A stretch of 40,727 nucleotides of DNA, taken from Candidatus Cryptobacteroides merdavium (GTDB taxonomy: Bacteria > Bacteroidota > Bacteroidia > Bacteroidales > UBA932). This document shows positions 7,787 to 16,881 of the stretch, one piece after another. Location of the stretch: contig JADIMO010000058.1 in the NCBI GenBank assembly GCA_017694755.1, forward strand, positions 1 through 40,727. Direction: 5' to 3'. The notes under the pieces were generated by a model that was not told the DNA's origin, ran no database searches, and worked only from the letters and a program-made list of their open reading frames with translations. Numbering within the stretch: position 1 is the stretch's first letter; the number at the start of each line of letters is the position of its first letter. A program made the translations under genes and the position numbers.

Positions 7787-8797
7787 TTATCTCCTTAGGC
7801 GGACAAAGATGCTCAACGGAAGCTTTTTCCCGAAACGGTCATCCAAGACAAGCTCCCCGGAGTCGATGAGCACATTTGCGCGCTCGGACAGACCGCCTTT
7901 ACGGACATCTGTCCCGGCTGCTCCTCCAGCAATCCTGCCGGCATTCCCTCCTATTCCGAATGCCTGCCGCACCACAGTCTCCCCGAGGACGGCAGAATAT
8001 CCGTTGGAATACAGATTGAGCACCATGAAGCTGTCACTGGGGGCAAGGATTGCAGCCACATTGGTCAGCATTTCGTAGAGGCATTCATCCAGTTTCCACT
8101 TTTCTCCGTCAGGGCCGTGTCCGTATGCAGGAGGATCAAGGATAATCCCCTGATAGACATTCCCCCTCTTCGCCTCCCTCCTGGCAAACTTCATTGCATC
8201 CTCAACGACCCACCTTATATTGTCCATCCGGCTTATTTCCATATTGTTCCGGGCCCATGTCACCACCTGGCGGACAGAGTCGAGATGTGTAACATCCGCT
8301 CCGGCAGCCTTCGCGGCCAGGGATGCAGCGCCTGTATATGCAAAGAGATTCAGCACCTTCGGCTTGGAACGCCCTTCAGAGTCCGCCTTTGACACGAGTT
8401 CACGGGTATTGCGGTATATGTACTCCCAGTTCGGGGACTGCTCCGGAAAGACACCGACATGCTTGAATGCCGTAAGTCCCAGCCTCAGTGAAAACGACAG
8501 TCCGTGCTGGCCTCCCTTATAACGGATGATCCATTGGTCAGCCGCATTCTTCAGCCTTTCCCATGTGCCGCTGTCCTCTTTCCCGGCCCTCGCAAATCCT
8601 GCTCCCGGCTTGAAACGGATATGCATCATCCTTGACCATTCTGCTTCAGACATTGACTTGCCCCACAAGGCCTTGGGCTCAGGTCTGGCAAGGATATGGT
8701 CACCGAACCGTTCAAGTTTTTCAAAATTGCCCGAATCTATGAGTTCATAATCGGTCCAGAACTCCCCCGGCATCTCTATTGTCATGATATCGTTCAT
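7787..8797 (-). CDS. class I SAM-dependent methyltransferase (rRNA-type, RlmI/RlmK-like)
   Basis: A 336-residue cytosolic methyltransferase. The N-terminal about 120 residues (GDHILARPEPKALWGKS, WSRMMHIRFKPGAGFARAG) are the family-specific lead domain. The SAM-binding motif is VLNLFAYTGAASLAAKAAGA with the acidic DSV at the end of strand 2, and motif IV is ILDPPAYGHG, all as in RlmI/RlmK-type rRNA methyltransferases. The target base cannot be read from the sequence. Near the C-terminus there is a glycine/alanine-rich segment (AFGIGGNAGRIAGGAAG) before the last strand (LVLDD...LPLSIFVRLRR), which looks like a lineage-specific loop insertion. It is transcribed away from pgk. Confidence 0.85.
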   Translation of the reverse strand: MNDIMTIEMPGEFWTDYELIDSGNFEKLERFGDHILARPEPKALWGKSMSEAEWSRMMHIRFKPGAGFARAGKEDSGTWERLKNAADQWIIRYKGGQHGLSFSLRLGLTAFKHVGVFPEQSPNWEYIYRNTRELVSKADSEGRSKPKVLNLFAYTGAASLAAKAAGADVTHLDSVRQVVTWARNNMEISRMDNIRWVVEDAMKFARREAKRGNVYQGIILDPPAYGHGPDGEKWKLDECLYEMLTNVAAILAPSDSFMVLNLYSNGYSAVLGETVVRQAFGIGGNAGRIAGGAAGTDVRKGGLSERANVLIDSGELVLDDRFGKKLPLSIFVRLRR

Positions 8798-8875
8798 TAA
8801 TCATGCAAAAATACGGAATTTTAACTGATTATTTCAACAACGGCTGAGGCACTGCGTATTATTCCGTAATTTTTC

Positions 8876-8883
8876 TATCTTTG
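8876..8883 (+). promoter_or_regulatory. pgk promoter -7 element (TATCTTTG)
   Basis: TATCTTTG is an exact match to TAnnTTTG and is followed by CAGGATAG. It lies 86 bp upstream of the pgk ATG, predicting a leader of about 75-80 nt. The -33 element is weak (ACTGCG around 8851-8856). Confidence 0.65.
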
Positions 8884-8969
8884 CAGGATAGTTGGCAATG
8901 GCAGGAATTTTGCTTATTTCTGCCGCCGGAAAAACAGTTCAGAAAAACAACTTTTAACAGAATAACGTT

Positions 8970-10223
8970 ATGCAACAGAGTATTGACACTTACGATTTCT
9001 CCGGCAAGAAGGCTCTTGTCAGGGTAGATTTCAATGTTCCTCTCAACGAGAATTTCGAAATCACGGATGACACCCGCATCAGGGCAGCTGTGCCTACCCT
9101 CAAGAAGGTAATCGAAAAAGGCGGTTCAGTGATTATCATGTCACACCTCGGCCGTCCTAAGGGAGTGACTGAGAAATTCTCTCTCAAACACATCCTCGGC
9201 CGTGTGGAAGAACTTCTCGGTGTTCCTGTAAAATTTGCTGACGACTGCCAGAACGCAGACGCGCAGGTGGCTTCCCTGAAACCGGGCGAAGTGCTTGTAC
9301 TTGAAAACCTCCGTTTCTATGCAGAGGAGGAAGGCAAGCCGAGAGGTCTCGCAGAAGATGCCACTGACGAGGAGAAGAAGGCAGCCAAGGCAGCCGTGAA
9401 GGAAAGCCAGAAGAAATTCGTTGCAAAACTCGCTTCATACGGCGACTGCTACATCAACGACGCATTCGGTACAGCCCACAGGGCACACGCCTCCACAGCC
9501 CTCATCGCAAAATATTTCCCGAACGACAAGATGTTCGGCTACCTCATGGAAGGCGAGATCAAGGCTCTTGAAAGAGTTGTCAACAACCCTGAGCGCCCTG
9601 TAACAGCCATCATCGGAGGCGCAAAGGTATCTTCAAAGATCGGCATCATCGAGCACCTCTTCGACGTGGTTGACAACATGATCATCGGAGGCGGCATGGT
9701 CTACACCTTCGTCAAGGCCCAGGGCGGCAAGATTGGAAACTCCCTTTGTGAGGATGACCAGCTCCAGCTTGCCCTCGACACCCTGAAGAAAGCCGAGGAA
9801 AAAGGCGTGAAACTCTATCTTTCAAAGGAAGTTGTCATCGCCGACGCATTCGCTGAAGGCGCCAACACCAAGATCTGCCACAACACCGAGATTCCTGACG
9901 GATGGGAGGGCGTTGACGCTGCTCCTAGCACACTCGCAGAGTGGGAGGATGTCCTCATGAAGTCAAAGACCATCCTCTGGAACGGTCCTGTAGGCGTATT
10001 TGAGATCCCTTCATTCGCCAAAGGAACCAACCGTGTAGCCGAAATCCTCGCCAAGGCCACCGAAAACGGAGCCTTCACCCTCGTCGGCGGCGGTGATTCC
10101 GTTGCAGCCGTGACACAGATGGGCTACGCCAAGAAGGTAAGCTATGTATCCACCGGCGGCGGCGCCATGCTCGAGTACCTCGAAGGCAAGGAACTTCCAG
10201 GCATCGCAGCCATCCGCGAGTAA
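8970..10223 (+). CDS. pgk: phosphoglycerate kinase
   Basis: A 417-residue glycolytic enzyme converting 1,3-bisphosphoglycerate and ADP to 3-phosphoglycerate and ATP in the cytosol. The signature [12 protein letters not shown] is at the N-terminus. Substrate-binding [18 protein letters not shown], the hinge and nucleotide segments [11 protein letters not shown] and WNGPVGVFE, and the C-terminal GGGDSVAAV are all present. The N-domain carries a lysine/alanine-rich stretch, [16 protein letters not shown] (around 135-150), that is usual in Bacteroidota PGKs. It has its own promoter upstream and a strong terminator 56 bp downstream, so it appears to be monocistronic. Its codon choice is noticeably plainer and more uniform than its neighbours', consistent with high expression. 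Confidence 0.98.
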   Translation: MQQSIDTYDFSGKKALVRVDFNVPLNENFEITDDTRIRAAVPTLKKVIEKGGSVIIMSHLGRPKGVTEKFSLKHILGRVEELLGVPVKFADDCQNADAQVASLKPGEVLVLENLRFYAEEEGKPRGLAEDATDEEKKAAKAAVKESQKKFVAKLASYGDCYINDAFGTAHRAHASTALIAKYFPNDKMFGYLMEGEIKALERVVNNPERPVTAIIGGAKVSSKIGIIEHLFDVVDNMIIGGGMVYTFVKAQGGKIGNSLCEDDQLQLALDTLKKAEEKGVKLYLSKEVVIADAFAEGANTKICHNTEIPDGWEGVDAAPSTLAEWEDVLMKSKTILWNGPVGVFEIPSFAKGTNRVAEILAKATENGAFTLVGGGDSVAAVTQMGYAKKVSYVSTGGGAMLEYLEGKELPGIAAIRE

Positions 10224-10278
10224 TCCCGCCAGGCGACAACTGACACAGCGACATATTTTCCCAACAGGGAAATCATCA

Positions 10279-10311
10279 ACGGCTTCGGAGAAATTCCGAA
10301 GCCGTTTTTTT
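10279..10311 (+). terminator. Rho-independent terminator after pgk
   Basis: ACGGCTTCGGA (10279-10289) and TCCGAAGCCGT (10295-10305) form an 11-bp stem with a 5-nt loop, followed by seven Ts. The gap 10224-10529 otherwise holds only the lgt promoter region. Confidence 0.93.
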
Positions 10312-10407
10312 CATAATACATGTCCTGAACGCACCCGAATCAACAAAACACATAAAACAAATGTGATTACAGTGGACAGGCTGTTCAGATAATTGCGGGA
10401 AAATGTA

Positions 10408-10415
10408 TATCTTTG
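10408..10415 (+). promoter_or_regulatory. lgt promoter -7 element (TATCTTTG)
   Basis: TATCTTTGCA matches the Bacteroidota -7 consensus and is the same octamer as before pgk and the GT4 gene. It lies 114 bp upstream of the lgt ATG. The -33 position (about 10385) is a poor match. Confidence 0.55.
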
Positions 10416-10529
10416 CATGATTGGGGAGGAGAGGGCATATTTGCCGGAGGCGGAAAAAGGAAAAGTAAAGGATAAACAAAATGGAAGCTGGCCTGAAATC
10501 AGGAACAACTTCTGAAATAGGGAACTATA

Positions 10530-11411
10530 ATGTTTGATCTATTGTTTGTAAACTGGCATGTGAATCCGGAGATATTCCATATCGGGTCACTGTCGATAAG
10601 GTGGTACAGCCTGCTGTTCATATCTGGATTTTTCATCGGATGGTTCATCTTCAAGTGGTTCTTCAAGAGGGAGGGCGTGCCGGTCAGCCTGCTTGACCCG
10701 CTGCTCTATACGCTGCTGATAGCCACTATTGTAGGGGCGAGGCTCGGGCACTGCATCTTCTATCAGCCAGACTATTATTTCGGGAGCTGGAAAGGATTCT
10801 GGGAGATATTCATGGTGTGGAAAGGAGGGCTTGCGAGCCACGGGGGGACGATAGCGCTGATTCTGGCAATGTGGTGGTTCTCACATCACTACGGCAGGAA
10901 ATATGACTTCGACCTGCTGTGGATTCTGGACAGGCTCTGCATCACGGTCTGCTTTGCAGGAGCACTGATAAGAATCGGAAACCTCTTCAACTCGGAAATA
11001 TACGGAGATGTCACAAATCTGCCGTGGGGCTTCATCTTCGAGCTGCGCGGGGAAACGGAGCCGAAGCACCCGACCCAGCTCTATGAGGCATTGAGCTACA
11101 CCATACTCGGATTTGTCCTCCTCTGGATGTACAGGTACAAATTGGACAAACTCAAAAGGGGCACCATCCTCGGCATATTCTTCATCGTGCTTTTCGGAAT
11201 GAGATTCCTGATAGAGTTCATCAAGGAGCCTCAGGTGGGATTTGAGGAAGGCATGGCACTGAACATGGGACAGATATTGAGCATACCGTTCATTGTTCTC
11301 GGCATAGGGCTTCTGATATACAGTCTGAAATGGGGAAAGCCCGCCATGATACAGCATCCTCAGAAGCCGCACCAGACTCCGACGCATTATGCCAAAAGCC
11401 TGTCAAAATAG
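10530..11411 (+). CDS. lgt: prolipoprotein diacylglyceryl transferase
   Basis: A 293-residue inner-membrane enzyme that moves a diacylglyceryl group from phosphatidylglycerol to the lipobox cysteine of pre-lipoproteins, the first step of lipoprotein maturation. Several membrane helices are visible (YSLLFISGFFIGWFIF, LLYTLLIATIVGARLG, LSYTILGFVLLWMY, GTILGIFFIVLFGMRFL). The catalytic HGG motif is at His104 (GGLASHGG). The Lgt signature is RIGNLFNSEIYG with Arg148, Asn151, Asn154, Glu156 and Gly159. The C-terminal tail (after about 270) is basic and hydrophilic. The next gene starts 13 bp downstream, so they are likely co-transcribed. The lipoproteins predicted elsewhere in this window (18147, 34997, 36043) are its natural substrates. 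Confidence 0.97.
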   Translation: MFDLLFVNWHVNPEIFHIGSLSIRWYSLLFISGFFIGWFIFKWFFKREGVPVSLLDPLLYTLLIATIVGARLGHCIFYQPDYYFGSWKGFWEIFMVWKGGLASHGGTIALILAMWWFSHHYGRKYDFDLLWILDRLCITVCFAGALIRIGNLFNSEIYGDVTNLPWGFIFELRGETEPKHPTQLYEALSYTILGFVLLWMYRYKLDKLKRGTILGIFFIVLFGMRFLIEFIKEPQVGFEEGMALNMGQILSIPFIVLGIGLLIYSLKWGKPAMIQHPQKPHQTPTHYAKSLSK

Positions 11412-11424
11412 TCCTGCAGAAGAA

Positions 11425-12063
11425 ATGATGACGGAGAACACAATGCGGCAGGAAGACGGATGCCGGGTACAAAAGGCGGCGGTGACAGGTAATACTGAAT
11501 CAGAAGATACAGCAGACAGGCTGGCCAGAAGGCAGCAGACACTGGATTTTCTGGAGGAGCACGGCATTGGATACGAATTGTACACCCATCCGCCACTTCC
11601 GACAGTGAAAGCCGCCCTCGAATACTGGAAAGATGTGGAGGCCACCCACTGCAAAAACCTCTTTTTCCGCAACCACAAGGGCAACAGGCACTATCTCGTG
11701 GTCCTGGAATGTCACAAGGAAATGGATATCCACGCTCTGGAACACAAGCTGAGGCAGGGCAAGTTGTCCTTTGCCTCGGAGGAACGCATGGAAAGATGCC
11801 TCGGACTGAAACCGGGATCAGTGTCCCCGCTTGGACTGATCAACGACATCGGCGTGGCGGCGACAGCAAATCCAAAGGAACTTTATGAGAACGGGCACAG
11901 GGTAAAGCTTTTCCTTGACAAAGACCTGAAGACAGCAGAAAAGCTGAGTTTCCATCCATGCGAGAACACATCCGGGGCCGTCATCAGTAATGCGGACTTC
12001 ATACGTTTTCTAAAAATATGGGGCGGGGAATACGAATGGCTTGACATAAATGGTGAGGGATAG
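11425..12063 (+). CDS. ProX/PrdX-type prolyl-tRNA editing protein
   Basis: A 212-residue YbaK/ProX-fold deacylase, expected to hydrolyse mischarged tRNA-Pro (typically Ala-tRNA-Pro) in trans. Recognisable are LDFLEEHGIGYELYTHPP, then CKNLFFRNHKGNRHYLVVL (the family's K-N-L-F pattern), LSFASEERMERCLGLKPGSVSPLGLINDI (the loop around the G-x-V-S/T-P-L motif), and the C-terminal FHPCENTSGAVIS segment. The frame is open back to 11389, which would overlap lgt. I prefer ATG 11425 (or 11428), since family members begin only shortly before the first helix; the remaining about 30-residue leader is still long and variable. It probably shares a transcript with lgt. Confidence 0.88.
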   Translation: MMTENTMRQEDGCRVQKAAVTGNTESEDTADRLARRQQTLDFLEEHGIGYELYTHPPLPTVKAALEYWKDVEATHCKNLFFRNHKGNRHYLVVLECHKEMDIHALEHKLRQGKLSFASEERMERCLGLKPGSVSPLGLINDIGVAATANPKELYENGHRVKLFLDKDLKTAEKLSFHPCENTSGAVISNADFIRFLKIWGGEYEWLDINGEG

Positions 12064-12146
12064 ACAGGCATAAGGATTCCGGGGCAAGTACCGGATGGCC
12101 TTTTAAAGACATATTCAGGAACGGCATGCGAAAAAACGGGAAAGAT

Positions 12147-12920
12147 ATGACAAAGGCAGTATTTTTCGACATAGACGGGACTCTGGTGAGCTTCAGGACA
12201 CATTCAATATCACAGAATACACTTGCAGACCTTTATGCCCTGAAAGAGAAGGGGGTGAAGACATTCATAGCAAGCGGACGCCCTCTCAAGATGATGGACA
12301 ATCTGAGCGGATTCCCGTTCGACGGCTACATCACATTGAACGGAGCCATAGTATATGCGGATGACCGGATCATATTCCGCCATCCGATAGACCCGGTGAC
12401 AGCCGGGAAGATAGCGGAAATCGCAGACACGGCAGGAATGCCATGTGTCACATACTGCGAAGATCGCCTTGCAGTGAGCATGACGGATGATACCACCAAC
12501 ATGACCTTCAAGATGATAAAGCTGCCGCCGATACCGGTCATCCCCGCCGTGGAGATGGCAAGGGAACCGGTCTACCAGTTCACCATATTCGCAGACGAGG
12601 AGCAGGAAAAGACCATGATTCTTCCGGAAGCGGACAAACTTGAACCGTCAAGATGGAACCCGATGTTCATGGACCTCAACCCCAAAGGCCTCTCCAAGGC
12701 TGACGGCATCAGGGCTATCTGCGGACATTTCGGCATCAGCCGTGAAGAAACAATGGCCTTCGGAGACGGAGGCAACGACATTGAAATGCTGAAATATGCA
12801 GGCACCGGCATCGCGATGGGCAATGCCTCCGACAATGTGAAGGCTTCCGCCGACCATGTGACCGGGTCTGTTGACGAAGACGGCATCGGCATGGCACTGC
12901 ATCATTTCGGGGTTTTATAA
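12147..12920 (+). CDS. HAD superfamily Cof-type phosphatase
   Basis: A 257-residue cytosolic hydrolase of the HAD IIB (Cof) type. Motif I is FFDIDGTL with Asp8 (nucleophile) and Asp10. Motif II is FIASGRP, and motif III/IV is the pair GLSKADGI and MAFGDGGNDIEMLKYAGTGIAMGNA, the usual Cof ending. The cap domain lies between about residues 80 and 180. Family members act on sugar phosphates, nucleotides or flavin intermediates, and the substrate cannot be read from the sequence. The frame is open back to 12126, but ATG 12147 (MTKAVFFDIDG) gives the normal N-terminus; the extra seven residues are unlikely. The gene is the last of a likely lgt-proX-HAD run. Confidence 0.92.
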   Translation: MTKAVFFDIDGTLVSFRTHSISQNTLADLYALKEKGVKTFIASGRPLKMMDNLSGFPFDGYITLNGAIVYADDRIIFRHPIDPVTAGKIAEIADTAGMPCVTYCEDRLAVSMTDDTTNMTFKMIKLPPIPVIPAVEMAREPVYQFTIFADEEQEKTMILPEADKLEPSRWNPMFMDLNPKGLSKADGIRAICGHFGISREETMAFGDGGNDIEMLKYAGTGIAMGNASDNVKASADHVTGSVDEDGIGMALHHFGVL

Positions 12921-12934
12921 ACAGGCACAAGTCT

Positions 12935-12964
12935 TGCAATCCGGCGGCAAATTCTTATATTTGT
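12935..12964 (+). promoter_or_regulatory. promoter for the first outer-membrane barrel gene
   Basis: TTG (12935-12937) lies about 19 bp upstream of a TATAT(T)TG-type -7 box ending near 12963. This is the best match in the window to the two-part Bacteroidota consensus. It ends about 23 bp before the ATG at 12986. Confidence 0.6.
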
Positions 12965-12985
12965 AACCGGATTAATCATTATGTT

Positions 12986-13588
12986 ATGAACAGACTCATC
13001 AGAATAGCAGCCATCTCTTTTGCGTTTTGCCTGTTTCCGTTCATGGCAGGCGCACAGAACTTCGGACTGAAGGCCGGAGTGAACTTCTCCAGCATCAACA
13101 ACGGGGACGTAAAGGACAACATAGGCTATCAGGCCGGACTGACTTACCAGATAGATTTTCCCCTCTGGTTCTCGATACAGCCGGAACTCATGTTCCATGT
13201 GAAAGGCGGAAGAGTCGGGACCGGCGGTGAAAGTGACGCATTCGGACTCGGATACCTTGAAATCCCTGTAAACATCCAGTGGGGTCCGAGGTTCAAGGAC
13301 GGGGACATCAGGGTCTTCCTGCAGGGTACTCCGTTCATAGGCTATGCCATATCCAAAGACATGCGGGATGCTGACGGCAACCAGTACGACTGGAAGAACA
13401 TCAACAGGTTTGAATACGGCGCAGGAGCAGGATTAGGCATCCAGCTGTGGCATTTCCAGATTACCGGACAATACAACTGGAGCTTCGGGAACCTGACGAG
13501 ACTGGGCACGGCCGAGGCGGAATTCAAGGAGCTCTTCTCCAAGTCAAACTTCGGAGGATACACGCTTTCGCTTGCAATATTGTTTTGA
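12986..13588 (+). CDS. PorT-like outer-membrane beta-barrel protein
   Basis: A 200-residue exported protein. Residues 1-22 are a signal peptide ending AGA-QN. The mature part alternates polar and hydrophobic residues in strands (FGLKAGVNFSSI, YQAGLTYQIDFP, FSIQPELMFHVKGGR, LGYLEIPVNIQW, YGAGAGLGIQLWHFQITGQYNWSFG) and ends YTLSLAILF, with a terminal Phe as expected for BAM recognition. It fits the small barrel family PF13568 (about 8 strands). It is a paralogue of the barrel at 14019, with the same strand order and shared IQP-L-YHVKGxRVG and W-FQ-GxYNWxFG motifs. Function unknown. Thioredoxin lies between the two. Confidence 0.9.
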   Translation: MNRLIRIAAISFAFCLFPFMAGAQNFGLKAGVNFSSINNGDVKDNIGYQAGLTYQIDFPLWFSIQPELMFHVKGGRVGTGGESDAFGLGYLEIPVNIQWGPRFKDGDIRVFLQGTPFIGYAISKDMRDADGNQYDWKNINRFEYGAGAGLGIQLWHFQITGQYNWSFGNLTRLGTAEAEFKELFSKSNFGGYTLSLAILF

Positions 13589-13655
13589 CAGACATATTTC
13601 ATTTCAAGATGTTCCGGCATTGCTGGAATAATTACAATTTAAAAATCAAAAAATT

Positions 13656-13970
13656 ATGGAAAAGACAGTTACAGATTCAAATTTTGCAGAAATACTGAAT
13701 ACGGACAAACCGGTGATGGTGGATTTCTGGGCCACCTGGTGCGGACCGTGCAGGGCTATCGCACCGATTGTGGAAGAGCTTGCAGGAGAATATGAAGGCA
13801 AGGCGGTCATCGCCAAATGCAATGTGGATGAATGTCAGGATATCCCGATGAAATACGGTATCCGCAACATCCCCACCCTTCTTTTCTTCAAGAAAGGCGA
13901 ACTCGTCGACAAGCTTGTGGGCGCGGCTCCGAAATCAGAAATAGCCAAGAAGATAGACGCCCTGCTCTAA
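13656..13970 (+). CDS. trxA: thioredoxin
   Basis: A 104-residue cytosolic disulfide reductase. The active site is WATWCGPCR with Cys29 and Cys32. The buried Asp23 (VDFWA) and the cis-proline segment RNIPTLLFF are present, and GKAVIAKCNVDECQDIPMKYGI is the usual central region. It has no signal peptide, so it is the cytosolic and not the periplasmic type. It sits 67 bp after one barrel gene and 48 bp before its paralogue, an unusual place for a housekeeping thioredoxin. The AT-rich stretch before the ATG (AATTTAAAAATC) may help translation initiation. Confidence 0.97.
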   Translation: MEKTVTDSNFAEILNTDKPVMVDFWATWCGPCRAIAPIVEELAGEYEGKAVIAKCNVDECQDIPMKYGIRNIPTLLFFKKGELVDKLVGAAPKSEIAKKIDALL

Positions 13971-14018
13971 GCCAGAAGGCTCCGGAACAGGATATAAGAC
14001 AACTTGACAAAATTCACC

Positions 14019-14672
14019 ATGAAAAAGACAATAGCATCAGCCTCCATAATAATTGCGATACTGTTGGTGTTCAGCATCAGTGCAAAAGGGCAAAGCCGTT
14101 TCGGAGTCATAGGAGGCTTCTCCTTTTCACATGCCTCCGACATAGGAAACAGGGGAACCACCACGAAATATAATGTAGGGGTCACATACCAGCTGAAGCT
14201 TCCGATGGGATTTTCAATCCAGCCATCTCTCATGTACCATGTCAAAGGCGCACGAGTCGGGGAAATCGGAGGAATCCCCGGAAGCAGCTTTGACCTCACC
14301 GCAGGATATCTCGAACTGCCGGTCTCTTTCCAATGGGGACCGGATCTTCTTCTGTTCAGACCGTTCCTCGATGTTTCCCCATACATAGGGGTAGGTTTGA
14401 ACAACAGTCTTGAATACGGTGCCGGAGGCACTATGTTTGAGCATGCCAACATATGGAAAAGCGCCGGACTGGCCCGCATGGAATACGGACTGGGACTTGG
14501 CATAGGCATCGAAATATGGAGATTCCAGGTCATAGGCAGATACAACTGGAATTTCGGGTCACTTTACAAGGCAAAGGACAACATGGACACTTCGGCTGCC
14601 CTGTTCACCGAAGGAGCATTCAATGGAGGAAACTTCAGAGGGTTGACCCTCTCCCTGTCATTCCTTTTCTGA
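14019..14672 (+). CDS. PorT-like outer-membrane beta-barrel protein, second copy
   Basis: A 217-residue exported barrel, paralogous to the one at 12986. The start is ATG 14019, giving MKKTIASASIIIAILLVFSIS as signal peptide; the frame is open five codons further to a TTG at 14004, which I reject. Strands include FGVIGGFSFSHAS, YNVGVTYQLKLP, FSIQPSLMYHVKGARVG, GYLELPVSFQW, LGIGIEIWRFQVIGRYNWNFG and the terminal LTLSLSFLF. Between them is a longer loop than in the first copy (VSPYIGVGLNNSLEYGAGGTMFEHAN). The two are probably products of duplication followed by divergence; ligand and role are unknown. Confidence 0.88.
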   Translation: MKKTIASASIIIAILLVFSISAKGQSRFGVIGGFSFSHASDIGNRGTTTKYNVGVTYQLKLPMGFSIQPSLMYHVKGARVGEIGGIPGSSFDLTAGYLELPVSFQWGPDLLLFRPFLDVSPYIGVGLNNSLEYGAGGTMFEHANIWKSAGLARMEYGLGLGIGIEIWRFQVIGRYNWNFGSLYKAKDNMDTSAALFTEGAFNGGNFRGLTLSLSFLF

Positions 14673-14697
14673 AGCCGGGAAAATTGACATCAATTTT

Positions 14698-15684
14698 ATG
14701 AACATCAATGAAATAAAGAAATATTTAGGGGAAGACTGGAAGAAGACCGAAGGATACATCAGCGGAGCAGTCAAATGTGAAATCGGCCTGTTGGACAGTA
14801 CCAACAGGCTGATTCTTTCGCATTCCGGGAAGCAGCTGAGGCCACTGCTGTCAGTGCTTGTGGCCAGGGCATGCTCCGGAGGAAAGGCGACGGACGACAG
14901 CTGTCGTTATGCCGCAGGGACGGAACTGCTTCACAACGCCACCTTGCTGCACGATGATGTGGCAGACGACAGTGACCAGAGAAGAGGGGCACCGACAATA
15001 AGGGCGATGATGGGCCCGACTGTTTCAGTGCTTATCGGAGACTACTGGCTTGTGAAGGCCATGGAGCTCATCCTGGATGCCGACACGAAAAACGACAGAG
15101 TGATACGGATGTTCTCCAAGACATTGAGTGACCTTGCGGAAGGTGAGCTCCTCCAGCTTCAGAAGGCTCAAAGCGGAGACACGGACGAGACAGATTACAC
15201 CAAAATAATTTTCAGCAAGACTGCCTCACTGTTCGAAGCGGCCGCATTGGCTGCCGCCATATCGGTGGAAGCCTCTGCACAGATCGAAGAGGCCGTAAAG
15301 GATTATGCCGTTTCCCTTGGACTTGCATTCCAGATAAAGGATGACATATTCGACTATTCCCCTGAAATGAAGACAGGAAAGCCTGCCGGAGTGGATATTC
15401 TTGAACAGAAGATCACACTGCCGCTCCTCGGAGCCTTTGCAAATGCAGGGAAGGAAGCAGAGATGAGCATAAGGAGAAAGATAATCAACATCGCAGACAA
15501 TCCGGACGGAATCAGAGACGAGATATTGTCGTTCGTCAGGGAAAACGACGGACTCGGATATGCAAGAAAAGTGCTGGACAAATATATAGAAAAGGCAGTG
15601 TCCGCCCTGGAAATCCTCCGGGAATCACCGGAAAAGGAGTATCTGAAGGAACTGGCATATTTCACCGGACAAAGACAGTCATAA
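14698..15684 (+). CDS. trans-polyprenyl diphosphate synthase
   Basis: A 328-residue enzyme adding isopentenyl diphosphate units to an allylic primer, probably making the long side chain of menaquinone. The first aspartate-rich motif is LLHDDVADDSDQRRG (Asp86, Asp87, Asp90), and the second is FQIKDDIFDYS (Asp215, Asp216, Asp219). GKQLRPLL supplies the diphosphate-binding Lys/Arg and KTASLFEAA the mid-protein motif. The residues before the first motif are small or hydrophobic (ELLHNATLL), fitting a long-chain (C30-C40) product, although length cannot be fixed by reading. It is followed by holB and ricT on the same strand, and the 25-bp gap before it suggests co-transcription with the barrel gene as well. 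Confidence 0.92.
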   Translation: MNINEIKKYLGEDWKKTEGYISGAVKCEIGLLDSTNRLILSHSGKQLRPLLSVLVARACSGGKATDDSCRYAAGTELLHNATLLHDDVADDSDQRRGAPTIRAMMGPTVSVLIGDYWLVKAMELILDADTKNDRVIRMFSKTLSDLAEGELLQLQKAQSGDTDETDYTKIIFSKTASLFEAAALAAAISVEASAQIEEAVKDYAVSLGLAFQIKDDIFDYSPEMKTGKPAGVDILEQKITLPLLGAFANAGKEAEMSIRRKIINIADNPDGIRDEILSFVRENDGLGYARKVLDKYIEKAVSALEILRESPEKEYLKELAYFTGQRQS

Positions 15685-15749
15685 GTCTCCGGCCGGAAAG
15701 CAAAAGACAAGACAGCAGGGGAAAGAAACCACATTCATAAAATCGGAAA

Positions 15750-16877
15750 ATGAAATTTTCAGAAATCATCGGACATGAGGATATCAAGAAAGTGCTTGTT
15801 TCCATGGCTGACAGCGGCAGAGTACCTCATGCCATGCTTTTCTATGAAAATGAAGGATGCGGAGGGCTTGCACTTGCACTAGCATTCATCCAATACATAA
15901 ACTGCAGACACCGCCATGACGGCGACTCCTGCGGGGAATGCCCCTCCTGCAAAAAGATATCCAAACTGATTCACCCTGACCTGCACTTTGTGTTCCCGGT
16001 GACTTCCGGCCCGAAGGCTGACAGCTCGTCCAAGCCGACTTCCGACAGCTATATCAGATACTGGAGGGAGCTCGTCCTCGGAAATCCCTATTTCCTTGAA
16101 AACGGGCTCTACAAGGCTTTGGGAATAGAAGGAAAATCCGGGAACATAGCCGTGGCGGAGGCCAAGGCCATCCTGGACAAGCTTTCATTCACATCCGTGG
16201 AAGACGGATATAAGGCCATCGTTACATGGCTGCCGGAAAAGATGAATGCCGAGGCAGCCAACAGGCTTCTCAAAATCGTGGAAGAACCTCCGGAAAAGAC
16301 GCTTTTCCTGTTCATAACACATGCACCGGAAAAAGTGCTCCAGACCATATTCTCCAGATGCCAGAGCCTGCGCATACCGCCGCAGCCCAGGGAAGAGGTG
16401 GCAGAAGCCCTGAAAAGGACAGGCATGGACCCGGAAGAAGCGGAAATACAGGCCGGAATATGCGGAGGAAGCATAGGGAAAGCCCTTTACTCCGTTTCCG
16501 GGAAAGAGGAGGAATCAGGATTCATGGACATATTCTCCGACCTGATGAGGGCGGCAGTGTCCAGAGACCTTATGTCGGCCCTCGAAGCCGGCGAGATGAT
16601 GGCATCACTGGATTCGCGTGAAAAACAGAAAGCTTTTTGTAACTTTGCAGGAGAAAGCGTCAGAAAAATATTCATGCTCCAGCAGAATATGGGACAGATA
16701 GCCGGGCTTTCCCCGCAGGAAAGCGCATTTTTCAATGAAATTGCGGGAAAGACGAACAGGAACTTCTGTTCAAAGGCGCTTGCATGCCTTGACAAGGCGG
16801 CAGGACTTCTCGACAGGAATGTCAATGCGAAAGTCGTCTTCTGCGACCTTGCCAACTGTTTGTTTTTAAGTGTATAG
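15750..16877 (+). CDS. holB: DNA polymerase III delta' subunit
   Basis: A 375-residue clamp-loader subunit. IIGHEDIKKVLVSMADSGRVPHAMLF is the typical start. In place of a Walker A it has FYENEGCGGLALALAF: the GKT is gone, as expected for delta', which does not hydrolyse ATP. A zinc-binding knuckle follows (CRHRHDGDSCGECPSC), then HPDLHFVFPV. The central part carries MNAEAANRLLKIVEEPPEKTLFLFIT and the arginine-finger region TIFSRCQSLRIPPQ, corresponding to the SRC motif that acts on the neighbouring clamp-loader ATPase. The C-terminal third is helical and poorly conserved. The stop is 4 bp before the ricT ATG, so the two are coupled. Confidence 0.93.
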   Translation: MKFSEIIGHEDIKKVLVSMADSGRVPHAMLFYENEGCGGLALALAFIQYINCRHRHDGDSCGECPSCKKISKLIHPDLHFVFPVTSGPKADSSSKPTSDSYIRYWRELVLGNPYFLENGLYKALGIEGKSGNIAVAEAKAILDKLSFTSVEDGYKAIVTWLPEKMNAEAANRLLKIVEEPPEKTLFLFITHAPEKVLQTIFSRCQSLRIPPQPREEVAEALKRTGMDPEEAEIQAGICGGSIGKALYSVSGKEEESGFMDIFSDLMRAAVSRDLMSALEAGEMMASLDSREKQKAFCNFAGESVRKIFMLQQNMGQIAGLSPQESAFFNEIAGKTNRNFCSKALACLDKAAGLLDRNVNAKVVFCDLANCLFLSV

Positions 16878-16881
16878 GACT

